Assembly: GCF_003610255.1 (NCBI RefSeq)
Contig: NZ_RAPS01000001.1
Span: 4,278,001-4,342,000 of the forward strand
Direction of reading: 5' to 3'
DNA from: Streptomyces sp. TLI_171
GTDB lineage: Bacteria > Actinomycetota > Actinomycetes > Streptomycetales > Streptomycetaceae
Length of the DNA stretch: 64,000 nt
Below the pieces are notes generated by a model. The model saw only the letters and a list, made by a program, of their open reading frames with translations, was not told where the DNA came from and searched no databases. How positions within the stretch are numbered: the first letter of the stretch is position 1; each line of letters begins with the position of its first letter. Of the stretch, positions 26,461 to 34,769 are shown piece after piece. The position numbers and the translations under genes were made by a program.

Positions 26461-26889
26461 ATGACTGAGCCCGTGCGCGTACGGGGTTCGGTGGTCGTCC
26501 CCGACGCCGAGCTCGTCTGGCGCTTCTCCCGTTCCTCCGGCCCCGGCGGCCAGCACGTCAACACCTCGGACAGCAAGGTCGAGCTCCGCTGGGACCTCGC
26601 GGCCTCCGAGGCGCTGCCCCCGGTGTGGAAGGAGCGCGCCCTGGAGCGGCTGGCCTCCCGCCTGGTGGACGGGGTGCTGACGGTCCGCGCCTCCGAGCAC
26701 CGCTCGCAGTGGCGCAACCGGGAGGTGGCGGCCGCCCGGCTGGCCTCGCTGCTCGGCGAGGCCACCGCCCCGCCGCCGAAGGCCCGGCGGGCCACCAAGC
26801 CCACCCGCGGCATGATCGAGCGCCGGCTGGAGACCAAGCGGCACCGCTCCGGGCTCAAGCAGGGCCGCGGCCGGATCCGCCCGGAGTGA
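26461..26889 (+). CDS. arfB: Alternative ribosome-rescue factor ArfB (GGQ peptidyl-tRNA hydrolase)
   Basis: This 142-residue release-factor-like protein enters the A site of stalled ribosomes and hydrolyses peptidyl-tRNA. The catalytic loop is SSGPGGQHVNTSDSK. The C-terminal tail is strongly basic (KARRATKPTRGMIERRLETK, then GLKQGRGRI), as required to occupy the empty mRNA channel. The ATG at 26461 is preferred because GATGAT lies 7 nt upstream; ATG codons at 26449 and 26452 are alternatives. It converges on the flavin reductase gene. Confidence 0.92.
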   Translation: MTEPVRVRGSVVVPDAELVWRFSRSSGPGGQHVNTSDSKVELRWDLAASEALPPVWKERALERLASRLVDGVLTVRASEHRSQWRNREVAAARLASLLGEATAPPPKARRATKPTRGMIERRLETKRHRSGLKQGRGRIRPE

Positions 26890-26904
26890 GCCGGTGACGG
26901 CCCG

Positions 26905-27455
26905 TCAGCCCAGCTGCCGGTAGCCGGAGCGGAAGTACAGCAGCGGCCGTCCGGCGGGCGCGGGCACCTGCGCGGCCAGTACCCGGCCGAGCACCAGGGT
27001 GTGGTCCCCGGCGGGGATCCGCTGCTCGGTGCGGCACTCCACGGTGGCCAGCGCGCCGTCGATCAGCGGTGCGCCCGAGTGCGGGCCGCGCTGCCAGGCG
27101 GTGTCGGCGAACAGCAGGCGGTCGCTGAGCCGCCCCTTCATGGCGAAGCGCGAGGCGAGGGTGCGGTGCTCCTCGCCGAGCAGCGAGACCGCCCAGTCCT
27201 GGGTCCGGGACAGCAGCTCGTCCATCCGGGAGTCCTCCCGCACCGAGACCAGGACCAGCGGCGGCTCCAGCGAGACGGACAGGAACGAGGTGGCGGTCAT
27301 CCCCGCGTCCTCGCCGTCCTCGGCGTCGTGGACCGTCAGCAGCGAGACGCCGGAGGCCAGTTGGGCGAGGGCGGCGCGGAACTCCTCGGGGGTGGCTTCG
27401 GCCGCTCCGGGGCGGGCGCCGCGGGGGCGGTGGGGGACTGCGGGGCGCTGTACAC
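26905..27455 (-). CDS. Flavin reductase family protein, apparently frameshifted near its N terminus
   Basis: The body encodes a split-barrel FMN reductase: ATPEEFRAALAQLASGVSLL, then GMTATSFLSVSLEPPLVLVSV, SRFAMKGRLSDRL, and a C-terminal GDHTLVLGRVLAAQVP. In this frame there is no ATG, GTG or TTG between the stop at 27543 and the internal ATG at 27300, which lies inside the domain. A good start exists in another frame: GTG 27455, seven nt after TACCGT, giving VYSAPQSPTAPAAPAPERP. One extra base, perhaps in the G5 tracts at 27423-27427 or 27432-27436, would join both into about 184 residues. It is either a sequencing error, a broken gene, or a CTG start. Confidence 0.6.
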
Positions 27456-27546
27456 GTACCGCACGGTAGTCCCCGGTCGGGGGAGCCGGTATCGGGCCCT
27501 GGTCGTAGGTCCGCTCGGTCCTTGGTCGTCCACTCCTTGATCATTA

Positions 27547-27562
27547 TGTGATTTGAGTCACA
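27547..27562. promoter_or_regulatory. Crp-like operator
   Basis: TGTGATTTGAGTCACA is a perfect TGTGA-N6-TCACA palindrome. It also fits the streptomycete Crp pattern GTG-N6-GNCAC as I remember it. It lies 92 bp upstream of the flavin reductase start and 115 bp upstream of cdgB, between divergent genes. It could serve either. Confidence 0.65.
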
Positions 27563-27677
27563 CTCACGGGCTATTGCTGACCGAGCGTGCCTATCGCAGT
27601 GCTCCCTGTGATTCAGTTCTTCTGGCAATCGGACGACAACCTTTCAAGAACTATCCGAGCAGCCGGGGAGCCCCCGC

Positions 27678-29471
27678 ATGGAAGCCGAGTCGGAGCCCTA
27701 CGTCCGCCTCGCGACCCTCCGCACCTTGCACCGGGTCGTGGCGGACCTCAACGCTGCCCGGAGCCTGGCGGGAACCCTGCAGGCGGTCGTCGAGGGAGCG
27801 GTGCACGGGCTCGGGTTCGACGCCGCCGCGGTCAGCCTGGTGCGCCCCGACGGCGACCTCGTGGTCGCCGCCGTCTGGGAGATCGAGGAGAGCGCCTTCG
27901 GCGGGCCCGCCGTGCTGCTCGGCCAGGTCGGCTCCCGCGAGTCCTGGGAGCGGATGCTCCAGGTCTCCGACCACTGGGGCACCCTGCGCTTCCTGCCGCA
28001 CGACCGCGGCTGGGCCATCGGCACCGACATCCCGACCTGGACCGGCGACGGCCCGATGCCCGTCTACAACAACGACTGGCACCCCGCCGACGTCCTGCTC
28101 GCCCCCATGTACAGCGCCGGCGGCGACCTGCTCGGCATCCTCTCCGTCGACCGCCCGCGCAGCGGCAAGCGCCCCGGCGCCTGGACCCGCGAAGCCCTGG
28201 AGATGTTCTCCCTGCAGGCCTCGATAGCCATCGGCAACGCCCGGCTGCGCGCCGAGATGCAGCGCGCCCTGGCCCGCCTGGAGAAGGAGCAGCAGGCCCT
28301 GCGCGCCAGCGAGGAGTCTTTCCGGCAGGCCTTCGAGTACGCCCCCAGCGGGATGGCCATCACCGAGCTGCACGGCGACGCCATGGGCCAGCTCACCCGG
28401 GTCAACGACGCCCTGTGCCGCCTGCTCGGCCGCCCCCGCGCCACCCTCCGCCAGCAGCGCTTCGCCGACCTGGTGCACCCCGAGGACCTCGACCTGCTGC
28501 GCCGCACCAGCGCCGAGGGCGGCCGCGCCGAACTACGGCTGGCCCGCCGCGACGGCGGCTACCAGTGGGTCTGCCTGCGCAACTCGGTGGTCGCCGACGC
28601 CACCGAGGGCCCCAGCTTCCTGCTCACCCACGTCGAGGACATCGAGGACCGCAAGCGCCACGAGCTCCAGCTCGCCCACCGCGCCAGCCACGACGCCCTC
28701 ACCGGCCTGCCCAACGGCGCCGAGCTCCGCGCCCGGCTGGCCCGCCGGCTCTGTCCGCGCTCCCCGCACCCCGAACTGCCCGGTCAGGCGCCGCCCGCCG
28801 ACACCCCCTACCCGGCGTCCTACGCCACCCAGGACGCCCGCCCCGCCCCCGGGGTGCCCGCACCCCTCACGCACGGCTACGCGGCTCCCGACGGGGCCCT
28901 GGAGCGCGATCGGGCGGCCTTCGCCGACGGCCAGGTGCTCCGCCACGACGGCACCCCCGCCCACCACGTGCACGCCGTCGTCCCCACCGACCAGCCCCCC
29001 GCCGGCGACCTCTGGCACGGCCACCGCCGCGCCGGCCCGGCCGGGGACAAGGGCCTCGCCGTCCTCTACTGCGACCTCGACGGCTTCAAACTCGTCAACG
29101 ACCGCTACGGCCACAACGCCGGCGACGCCGTCCTGATCGAGATCGCCCGCCGCCTCCAGCAGGTCGTCCGGGAGGGCGACACGGTCGCCCGGATGAGCGG
29201 CGACGAGTTCGTGGTGCTCGCCGACGGCATCGGCCGCGAGGAGGCCAAGGAGCTGGCCGGGCGGCTGCGCAGCGCCATCCTGCCGCCGATGCGGATCGAC
29301 AACCGTGCGGTCCGGGTCGGCGTCAGCCTCGGCATCGGCTGGGCCGGCTGCGGCATGAGCATCGACGAGGTGCTGCACTCCGCCGACGAGCGGATGTACG
29401 ACGAGAAGCGGACCCGCGGCAGCGCCGCCCGCGGCTCCCGCGGCGAGCGCTCGCACCGCCGCGCGGGCTGA
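27678..29471 (+). CDS. cdgB: Diguanylate cyclase CdgB (GAF-PAS-GGDEF)
   Basis: The 597-residue protein has a GAF domain (about residues 20-190), a short coiled linker, a PAS/PAC domain (about 210-330, ESFRQAFEYAPSGMAI to HVEDIEDRKRHELQ), and a GGDEF domain. The active-site motif is SGDEF at 507-511, and the product-inhibition site RxxD (R498-E-G-D501) lies five residues upstream, so synthesis of c-di-GMP with feedback is expected. About 80 extra Pro-rich residues interrupt the GGDEF domain between HDALTGLPN (about 338-346) and YCDLDGFK (about 462). Architecture and neighbours match S. coelicolor CdgB, which links BldD to development. Confidence 0.85.
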   Translation: MEAESEPYVRLATLRTLHRVVADLNAARSLAGTLQAVVEGAVHGLGFDAAAVSLVRPDGDLVVAAVWEIEESAFGGPAVLLGQVGSRESWERMLQVSDHWGTLRFLPHDRGWAIGTDIPTWTGDGPMPVYNNDWHPADVLLAPMYSAGGDLLGILSVDRPRSGKRPGAWTREALEMFSLQASIAIGNARLRAEMQRALARLEKEQQALRASEESFRQAFEYAPSGMAITELHGDAMGQLTRVNDALCRLLGRPRATLRQQRFADLVHPEDLDLLRRTSAEGGRAELRLARRDGGYQWVCLRNSVVADATEGPSFLLTHVEDIEDRKRHELQLAHRASHDALTGLPNGAELRARLARRLCPRSPHPELPGQAPPADTPYPASYATQDARPAPGVPAPLTHGYAAPDGALERDRAAFADGQVLRHDGTPAHHVHAVVPTDQPPAGDLWHGHRRAGPAGDKGLAVLYCDLDGFKLVNDRYGHNAGDAVLIEIARRLQQVVREGDTVARMSGDEFVVLADGIGREEAKELAGRLRSAILPPMRIDNRAVRVGVSLGIGWAGCGMSIDEVLHSADERMYDEKRTRGSAARGSRGERSHRRAG

Positions 29472-29547
29472 ACCGCTTGCCCCGAGCTCATCGGGGACAG
29501 GTAGGGTGCCCTGGGTACGGAGCACATCCAGCAGTGGGAGTTTGACG

Positions 29548-30468
29548 GTGACCACGCCCGGCGACAACGGCGAAGCGCCCGACAGCGCGGGCCAGGACGA
29601 CCCGTTCGCCTACCTGTACCGCCCCGCGGACGGCGAGCAGCCGGTGGCCGAGCGGCCCCGCACCGGCTACAGCCGTCCCATGGAGGTCGGCCGCGCCACC
29701 TACGGCGAGCGACCGGCCCAGCCGCAGACCCCGCCGCCGCCCGCGTTCGGGCCCGGCGCCGAGGCCACCACCGCGCTGCCCCAGCAGAGCCGCTACGCCG
29801 AGCGCTCCCGGCCCCGGCCCGGCGAGGACCGGCCGGCCGGCCGCGGCAAGGCCACCGTCATCGGCGCCGTCGCGGTGGTCGCGGCGATCGCCATCGGCGC
29901 GGGCGTCGCCCTCTCCACCGGCGACCCCGGCGGCAAGCCGCAGGCCGGTGCGACGGGGCACACCACCAGCGCGCCGAGCACCGCCGGTACGGGCGCGAGC
30001 GGCAGCGCGAGCCCGTCGGCCAGCGCCAGTGCGGCGAGCGACCCGATCGGCGACGCCTCCAAGCTGCAGGCCCAGGGCGCGTCCCCCGACTCCACGGTCA
30101 AGGGCGCGATCTCGGCCGACGGCAGCTACCTGGTGCTGCAGGCCGGCTCCACCGTCACCTGGACGGTCAACGCCGACACCGCCGGGCAGACCAAGTTCTG
30201 GCTGCACTTCAACAACACCGGCACCGACCAGCCCGCGCAGGTCACCGTCAACGGCAAGGAACACCCCAACGGTGTGACCTTCAAGAACTACTCCAAGAAC
30301 CCCAGCCCGGACCCCAACCAGTCCTGGTACAGCACCAACATATGGCCCACCCTGGTGGCCGGCCCGAACACCATCACGGTCACCGTTCCGGCCGGGGCCG
30401 CCAACACCGTCCTGCTCGACCAGGTCGCGCTGACGCCGATGAGCGTCAGCTCTTACCCGACCAAGTAG
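29548..30468 (+). CDS. Membrane-anchored protein with C-terminal carbohydrate-binding-like domain
   Basis: The 306-residue protein has a cytosolic Pro-rich N terminus, one membrane helix (about residues 108-128, TVIGAVAVVAAIAIGAGVAL), a Ser/Ala/Gly linker, and an extracellular beta-sandwich of about 125 residues. The sandwich (SYLVLQAGSTVTWTVNAD, TKFWLHFNNTGTDQPAQVTV, LVAGPNTITVTVPAG, VLLDQVAL) resembles galactose-binding/CBM35-type folds. The GTG at 29548 follows GTGGGAG. Its position beside the amino-sugar island hints at glycan binding, but that is inference. Confidence 0.7.
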   Translation: MTTPGDNGEAPDSAGQDDPFAYLYRPADGEQPVAERPRTGYSRPMEVGRATYGERPAQPQTPPPPAFGPGAEATTALPQQSRYAERSRPRPGEDRPAGRGKATVIGAVAVVAAIAIGAGVALSTGDPGGKPQAGATGHTTSAPSTAGTGASGSASPSASASAASDPIGDASKLQAQGASPDSTVKGAISADGSYLVLQAGSTVTWTVNADTAGQTKFWLHFNNTGTDQPAQVTVNGKEHPNGVTFKNYSKNPSPDPNQSWYSTNIWPTLVAGPNTITVTVPAGAANTVLLDQVALTPMSVSSYPTK

Positions 30469-30476
30469 GACGGCGG

Positions 30477-30498
30477 CCGCGCCCCGGCCGGGGCGCGG
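30477..30498. terminator. Bidirectional terminator
   Basis: The perfect 22-bp palindrome, half-site CCGCGCCCCGG, lies between convergent stop codons and can form a stem in either RNA. It ends one base before the aldolase stop codon. Confidence 0.7.
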
Positions 30499-30499
30499 G

Positions 30500-31354
30500 T
30501 CAGCGGGCGGACACCACCCGGGCCAGCTGCTCGACCGTCCTGGTCATCGCCTCCCGGGCCGCCGTCAGGTACCTGCGCGGGTCGGTGGCGGCGGGGTGCG
30601 CGGCCAGGTGGTCGCGGACGGCCGGGGTGTAGGCGAGGTTGAGCGCCGTGCCGATGTTGATCTTGACCATGCCGGCGGCGACGGCCTCGGCCAGGGCCGC
30701 GTCGGGGACGCCGGAACTGCCGTGCAGGACCAGCGGGACGGGGACGGCCGCGGCCAGTTCGCGGATCAGCGCGTGGTCCAGGCTCGCCGTCCTGGAGGTC
30801 ATCGCGTGCGAGGAGCCGACCGCGACCGCGAGCGCGTCGACGGCGGTGTCGGCGACGTAGCGGGCGGCCTCCGCGGGGTCGGTGCGGGCCCCGGGGGCGT
30901 GCGCGCCGAGCGGCGGCTCACCGTTCTTGCCGCCGACCCGGCCCAGCTCGGCCTCCAGGTGCAGGCCGTGGCGGTGCGCCCAGGCGGCGGCCTCGGCGGT
31001 GGCCTTCACGTTCTCGTCGTGCGGCAGCGCGGAGGCGTCGAACATCGCGGAGGAGAATCCGGCGGCGGGCGCCGCGCGCAGCAGGTCCACGTCCTCGACG
31101 TGGTCCAGGTGTAGCGAGACGGGGACCCGCGCGGCGGCGGCCACCTCGGCGCAGGCACGGGCGATCGGCAGCAGGCGTCCGCCGCGGAAGGCGACCGCGT
31201 TCTGGCTGAGCTGGAGGACGACGGGCGTCCCGGCGGCCTCGGCGCCGGCGGCGATGGCCTCGGCGTGCTCCAGGGTGATCACGTTGAACGCGGGCAGGCC
31301 GCGCTTCTCGGCGGAGGCGGTGGCGAGCAGGTCGGAGGTACGGGCGAGCGGCAC
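30500..31354 (-). CDS. Class II ketose-bisphosphate aldolase (tagatose/fructose type)
   Basis: The 284-residue zinc-dependent aldolase splits a ketose 1,6-bisphosphate into dihydroxyacetone phosphate and glyceraldehyde 3-phosphate. Features are LPAFNVITLEHAEAI, the zinc and catalytic segment SLHLDHVED, HAMTSRTASLDHALI, and the phosphate-binding VLHGSSGVPD and KINIGTALN. It is closest in layout to GatY/KbaY tagatose-bisphosphate aldolases. The GTG at 31354 starts the domain. It is the last gene of the nagK-nagA-aldolase run and lies 97 nt after nagA, consistent with completing amino-sugar breakdown. Confidence 0.85.
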   Translation of the reverse strand: MPLARTSDLLATASAEKRGLPAFNVITLEHAEAIAAGAEAAGTPVVLQLSQNAVAFRGGRLLPIARACAEVAAAARVPVSLHLDHVEDVDLLRAAPAAGFSSAMFDASALPHDENVKATAEAAAWAHRHGLHLEAELGRVGGKNGEPPLGAHAPGARTDPAEAARYVADTAVDALAVAVGSSHAMTSRTASLDHALIRELAAAVPVPLVLHGSSGVPDAALAEAVAAGMVKINIGTALNLAYTPAVRDHLAAHPAATDPRRYLTAAREAMTRTVEQLARVVSAR

Positions 31355-31451
31355 GGGTGGTTCTCCCGGTGGGGTGAGTAGCGAGGCGCAGGTTCCGCTG
31401 CTCACCCCCGGGGCGGGAGGACCGGGAGCCGCCCGGGTGGGCGGCGCCGGG

Positions 31452-32627
31452 TCAGGCCGGGTTACCGGCCCTGGCGAAGCGGTCCGCGCCGACGATCCAC
31501 TCGCCGCGGCGCATCACCGCGACGAGCTGGTAGCTGTCGGAGTCGAGGACGACCAGGTCGGCGTTCTTGCCAGCCTCCAGGGTGCCGAGGGTGTCGCCCA
31601 GGCCCAGCAGCCGGGCGGGGACGGTGGACAGCGAGGTGACGGCCTGGTTGAGCGACAGGCCGAGGACGGTGACGGCGCGCTGGAAGGCGACGTCCAGGGT
31701 GAGGGTGGAGCCGGCGATGGAGCCGCCCTCGACCAGCCGGGCGACGCCGTTCTCGACCCGGACCTGGAGCGGGCCGAGCGGGTACAGGCCGTCACCCATG
31801 CCGGCGGCGCCCATCGCGTCGGTGATCAGCGCGACGCGCTCGGCGCCGGCCGTGCCGTAGGCGAGCTCGACCACCGAGGGGTGCAGGTGGATGCCGTCGT
31901 TGACCAGCTCGACGGTGACCCGCTCGTCCTCGAGCAGGGCGACGATCGGGCCCGGGGCGCGGTGCTGGATGCCCGGCATCGCGTTGAACAGGTGGGTGGC
32001 GACGGTCGCCCCGGCGTCGATCGCCTGCAGGGTGACCTCGTAGTCGGAGTCGGTGTGGCCGACGGCGGCGATGATGCCGAGGTCGGACAGCATCCGGACG
32101 GACTCCAGCCCGCCGGGGAGCTCCGGGGCGAGGGTGAACATCTTCGTGTGGCCGCGGCCGGCGTCGGCGAGCTTGCGCACCAGCGCCGGGTCGGGGTCGC
32201 GGAGCAGGTCGGGGCGGTGGGCGCCGCACCGGTTGTGCGAGATGAACGGGCCCTCGAAGTGGATGCCGGCCAGCACGCCGTCCTCGACCAGCTCGGAGAG
32301 CACTGCCGCCTGCCGGCAGACCTCGTCGATCTCGCCGGTGACGGTGGAGGCCATCGTCGTGGTGGTGCCGTGCTCCAGGTGCGTGCGGGCGGCGGTGAGC
32401 GCCTCCTCGGCGATGCCGGAGGCGTACGAGGCGCCGCCGCCGCCGTGCACGTGCAGGTCGACGAAGCCGGGGACGACGGTGTACCCGGTCAGGTCGAGGT
32501 CGTCCGGTTCCGTCTCGCCGCCGAGGCCCGCGATGCGGGAGCCCTGGACGGAGAGCCGGCCGCCGTCGATCACCCCGCCGGGAAGGACCAGTCGGGCGCC
32601 GGCCAGTGCTGTACGGTCCGCGGTCAC
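31452..32627 (-). CDS. nagA: N-acetylglucosamine-6-phosphate deacetylase
   Basis: NagA removes acetate from N-acetylglucosamine 6-phosphate (or the galactosamine analogue, AgaA). The 391-residue amidohydrolase shows GFVDLHVHGGGG, the metal-ligand region IHFEGPFISHNRCGAHRPD, VGHTDSDY, THLFNAMPGIQHRAPG, and LITDAMGAAGMGDG. The GTG start overlaps the nagK stop (GTGA), so the two are translationally coupled. The operon is preceded by DasR-like sites, as in S. coelicolor nagKA. Confidence 0.92.
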   Translation of the reverse strand: MTADRTALAGARLVLPGGVIDGGRLSVQGSRIAGLGGETEPDDLDLTGYTVVPGFVDLHVHGGGGASYASGIAEEALTAARTHLEHGTTTTMASTVTGEIDEVCRQAAVLSELVEDGVLAGIHFEGPFISHNRCGAHRPDLLRDPDPALVRKLADAGRGHTKMFTLAPELPGGLESVRMLSDLGIIAAVGHTDSDYEVTLQAIDAGATVATHLFNAMPGIQHRAPGPIVALLEDERVTVELVNDGIHLHPSVVELAYGTAGAERVALITDAMGAAGMGDGLYPLGPLQVRVENGVARLVEGGSIAGSTLTLDVAFQRAVTVLGLSLNQAVTSLSTVPARLLGLGDTLGTLEAGKNADLVVLDSDSYQLVAVMRRGEWIVGADRFARAGNPA

Positions 32628-33556
32628 GCGGTCACCTCCATGGAGAGCAGATCCCAGGCGAGCAAGCCTGCGCCCAGGGACGCGGCGGTGTCTTTGAGCA
32701 TGGCCGGTACGACCTTCGGGGGCATCTGGAAGGTCAACCGCTCCGACACCGCGGCGCGCAGCGGGGTGAAGAGCGTGTCACCGGCCTCCGCCAGCCCGCC
32801 GCCGACGATCACCGTGGACGGGTCGAGCAGGCTCTGCGCCAGCACGATGCCGTCGGCGAGCGCGTCGACCGCGTTCTGCCAGACCTCGACCGCCGCCGGG
32901 TCGCCGGCGTCGACGGCCAGCGCGCAGGCGGCGGCGTCGGCGTCCGGGTCGCCGGAGGCCGCGGCCCAGGCGCGGGAGACCGCGGAGGCCGAGGCCAGCG
33001 TCTCCAGGCAGCCGCGGGCGCCGCAGCCGCACTGCGGGCCGCCGGGGCGGACCACCACGTGGCCGATCTCGCCGCCGTAGCCGTGCGCGCCCGCCTCGAT
33101 GGCGCCGCCGATCCCGATCGCGCCGGCGATGCCGGTGCCGAGCGCGATGAACAGGAAGCGGTCGACCCCCTGCCCGGCGCCGATCCGGCCCTCGGCGAGG
33201 CCGCCGGAGCGGACGTCGTGGCCGAGGGCGACGGGCAGGCCGCCGAGGCGCTCGCCGAGCAGCTTGCGCATCGGCAGGTCGCGCCAGCCGAGGTTGGCCG
33301 AGAAGACCGCGATCCCGTTCTTCTCGTCGATCGTTCCCGGCACGGCGACGCCCGCCGCGAGGGGGGCGGCGCCGAACCGGGCGCGGCCCTCCTGCGCCAG
33401 GTCGGCGGCGAAGTCGAGGATGGTGGCGACGACGGCATCGGTGCCGTGCTCCCGCCCGGTCGGTCGGCGTGCTTCGTACAGCACGGAGCCGTCCTGGGCG
33501 ACCAGCGCGGCCTTCATGCCGGTGCCGCCTACATCGAGTGCGATGACGTGCTTCAC
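32624..33556 (-). CDS. nagK: ROK-family N-acetylglucosamine kinase
   Basis: The 310-residue ROK kinase phosphorylates N-acetylglucosamine (or a related hexosamine) with ATP. It has the phosphate loop DVGGTGMKAALV, the catalytic region GHDVRSGG, the ROK signature GYGGEIGHVVV, and the zinc-binding CGCGARGCLE. By position and coupling to nagA it matches S. coelicolor NagK. Intracellular kinase action suggests it handles unphosphorylated sugar released from chitobiose or from cell-wall turnover. The GTG at 33556 lies 29 nt downstream of a DasR-like operator. Confidence 0.88.
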   Translation of the reverse strand: MKHVIALDVGGTGMKAALVAQDGSVLYEARRPTGREHGTDAVVATILDFAADLAQEGRARFGAAPLAAGVAVPGTIDEKNGIAVFSANLGWRDLPMRKLLGERLGGLPVALGHDVRSGGLAEGRIGAGQGVDRFLFIALGTGIAGAIGIGGAIEAGAHGYGGEIGHVVVRPGGPQCGCGARGCLETLASASAVSRAWAAASGDPDADAAACALAVDAGDPAAVEVWQNAVDALADGIVLAQSLLDPSTVIVGGGLAEAGDTLFTPLRAAVSERLTFQMPPKVVPAMLKDTAASLGAGLLAWDLLSMEVTA

Positions 33557-33584
33557 GGGGGACAGTTTCCCTTGGCCGGGTCTA

Positions 33585-33622
33585 AGAGGTCTAGTCCAGT
33601 TGCTCGATTGGTCTGGTCCTGA
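33585..33622 (-). promoter_or_regulatory. Two DasR-like (dre) operators upstream of nagK
   Basis: On the coding strand of nagK, ACTGGACTAGACCTCT (33600-33585) matches the dre palindrome ACTGGTCTAGACCAGT at 13 of 16 positions. TCAGGACCAGACCAAT (33622-33607) is a weaker copy (about 11 of 16). The centres are 22 bp apart, two helical turns. DasR is the GntR repressor released by glucosamine 6-phosphate, fitting control of nagK-nagA. Confidence 0.78.
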
Positions 33623-33692
33623 GAGGTGAGGTTTATCGCTCTTTGCCGTCTCCTGGGCGGTTTGCGTGGCGGAGCCGTTACCCGACGTGCGG

Positions 33693-34613
33693 TCAGCCGA
33701 GGACGATCGACCGGGTCAGGTTGCGCGGCCGGTCCGGGTTCAGGCCGCGGTGCTCGGCCAGCGCGACGGCCAGCCGGTGCACCCGGACCAGGTCCGCCAG
33801 CGGGTCCAGCCCGCCCGGCTGCGAGTCGGCCACCAGCCGGCCGCCGACCGCCGCGACCTCGCCCGCCAGGCCGTCCGGCAGCTCGCCGAACGCCCAGGCG
33901 GCGCGGCCCGGGGCGGTGATCGAGATCGGGCCGTGCCGGTACTCCATCGCAGGGTAGGCCTCGGTCCAGGCGAGCGCGGCCTCGCGCATCTTCAGCCCGG
34001 CCTCCTGGGCCAGGCCGTTGGTCCAGCCCGTGCCGAGGAAGGAGATCTGCTCCAGTGCCACCAGCTCCTGCGGCACCTGCCAGGCGACCGCGCGCTCGGC
34101 GTCCGCGGCGGCCTGCTCGACGGTGCCGACGCCGGCCGGGCGGGCCGCCTCGCTCTCCAGGTGGGCCCGGAGCAGGGCGAGCACGGTGGTGGCGAAGCGG
34201 GTCTGCACCACCGAGGACTCGTCGGCGAAGCCCAGGTCGACCAGGTGGCCGGCCACCGCCGCCACCGGCTGGTCGGGGCAGGCGGTGATCGCGGTGGAGG
34301 GCAGGCCGGTGGTGGCGAGCAGCCGCAGCACCTCGGTGGTGGTGCCGGAGCGGGTGATCGCCAGCACCCGGTCGTAGCGGCGGGCGTGCGGGAACTCGGA
34401 GGCGGCGAAGGCGTCGGTCTCGCCGTGGCCGCCGGCCTCGCGCAGTGCGGCGTACGCCTGCGCCATGAACCAGGAGGTGCCGCAGCCGACCACGGCCACC
34501 CGCTCGCCGCGCTGCGGCAGGCCGGCCGGGCCGGTCGCCGCCAGCGCCGCGGCGGTGCGCCAGTTCTCGGGCTGGGTGGCGATCTCCTCGCCGGTCAGGG
34601 ACGGGTGCGGCAT
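33693..34613 (-). CDS. SIS-domain sugar isomerase/deaminase-like protein
   Basis: The 306-residue protein has two SIS domains like the isomerase half of GlmS and like AgaS. Seen are VAVVGCGTSWFMAQA, ITRSGTTTEVLRLL (phosphosugar-binding Ser/Thr), FLGTGWTNGLAQEAGLKMREA, and AMEYRHGPISI. Such enzymes isomerise or deaminate hexosamine 6-phosphates. In this island it could convert glucosamine or galactosamine 6-phosphate to a ketose 6-phosphate. No NagB-type deaminase is nearby. The ATG at 34613 follows AAGGAG. It is divergent from the DeoR regulator. Confidence 0.82.
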   Translation of the reverse strand: MPHPSLTGEEIATQPENWRTAAALAATGPAGLPQRGERVAVVGCGTSWFMAQAYAALREAGGHGETDAFAASEFPHARRYDRVLAITRSGTTTEVLRLLATTGLPSTAITACPDQPVAAVAGHLVDLGFADESSVVQTRFATTVLALLRAHLESEAARPAGVGTVEQAAADAERAVAWQVPQELVALEQISFLGTGWTNGLAQEAGLKMREAALAWTEAYPAMEYRHGPISITAPGRAAWAFGELPDGLAGEVAAVGGRLVADSQPGGLDPLADLVRVHRLAVALAEHRGLNPDRPRNLTRSIVLG

Positions 34614-34668
34614 GGGTGCGGGCTCCTTCGGCTTCGCCGGACAGGACTGTGTGCGCAAAGCTGATTGA

Positions 34669-34700
34669 TTTATAGCTGTTTCGCGCATCATTGCGCAATG
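34669..34700 (-). promoter_or_regulatory. Promoter and palindromic operator between the SIS and DeoR genes
   Basis: On the minus strand TTGCGC and TATAAA (34669-34674) are 18 bp apart, 56 nt before the SIS start. The -35 box lies inside the perfect 12-bp palindrome CATTGCGCAATG (34689-34700), so a repressor bound there would block the promoter. The divergent DeoR protein is the obvious candidate. The stretch is unusually A+T rich for this genome. Confidence 0.65.
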
Positions 34701-34769
34701 CATCGGGAGCGGCCCCGGTGTGCGAAGCTGTCCCGACCGTGAACGGGGCTGTGCGGGAGGAGCGGGACG

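Noticed and set aside
27541..27600. BldD box before cdgB
   Set aside because: Known BldD control of cdgB led me to look, but only a half-site (GTCACACT) fits the inverted-repeat pattern as I remember it.
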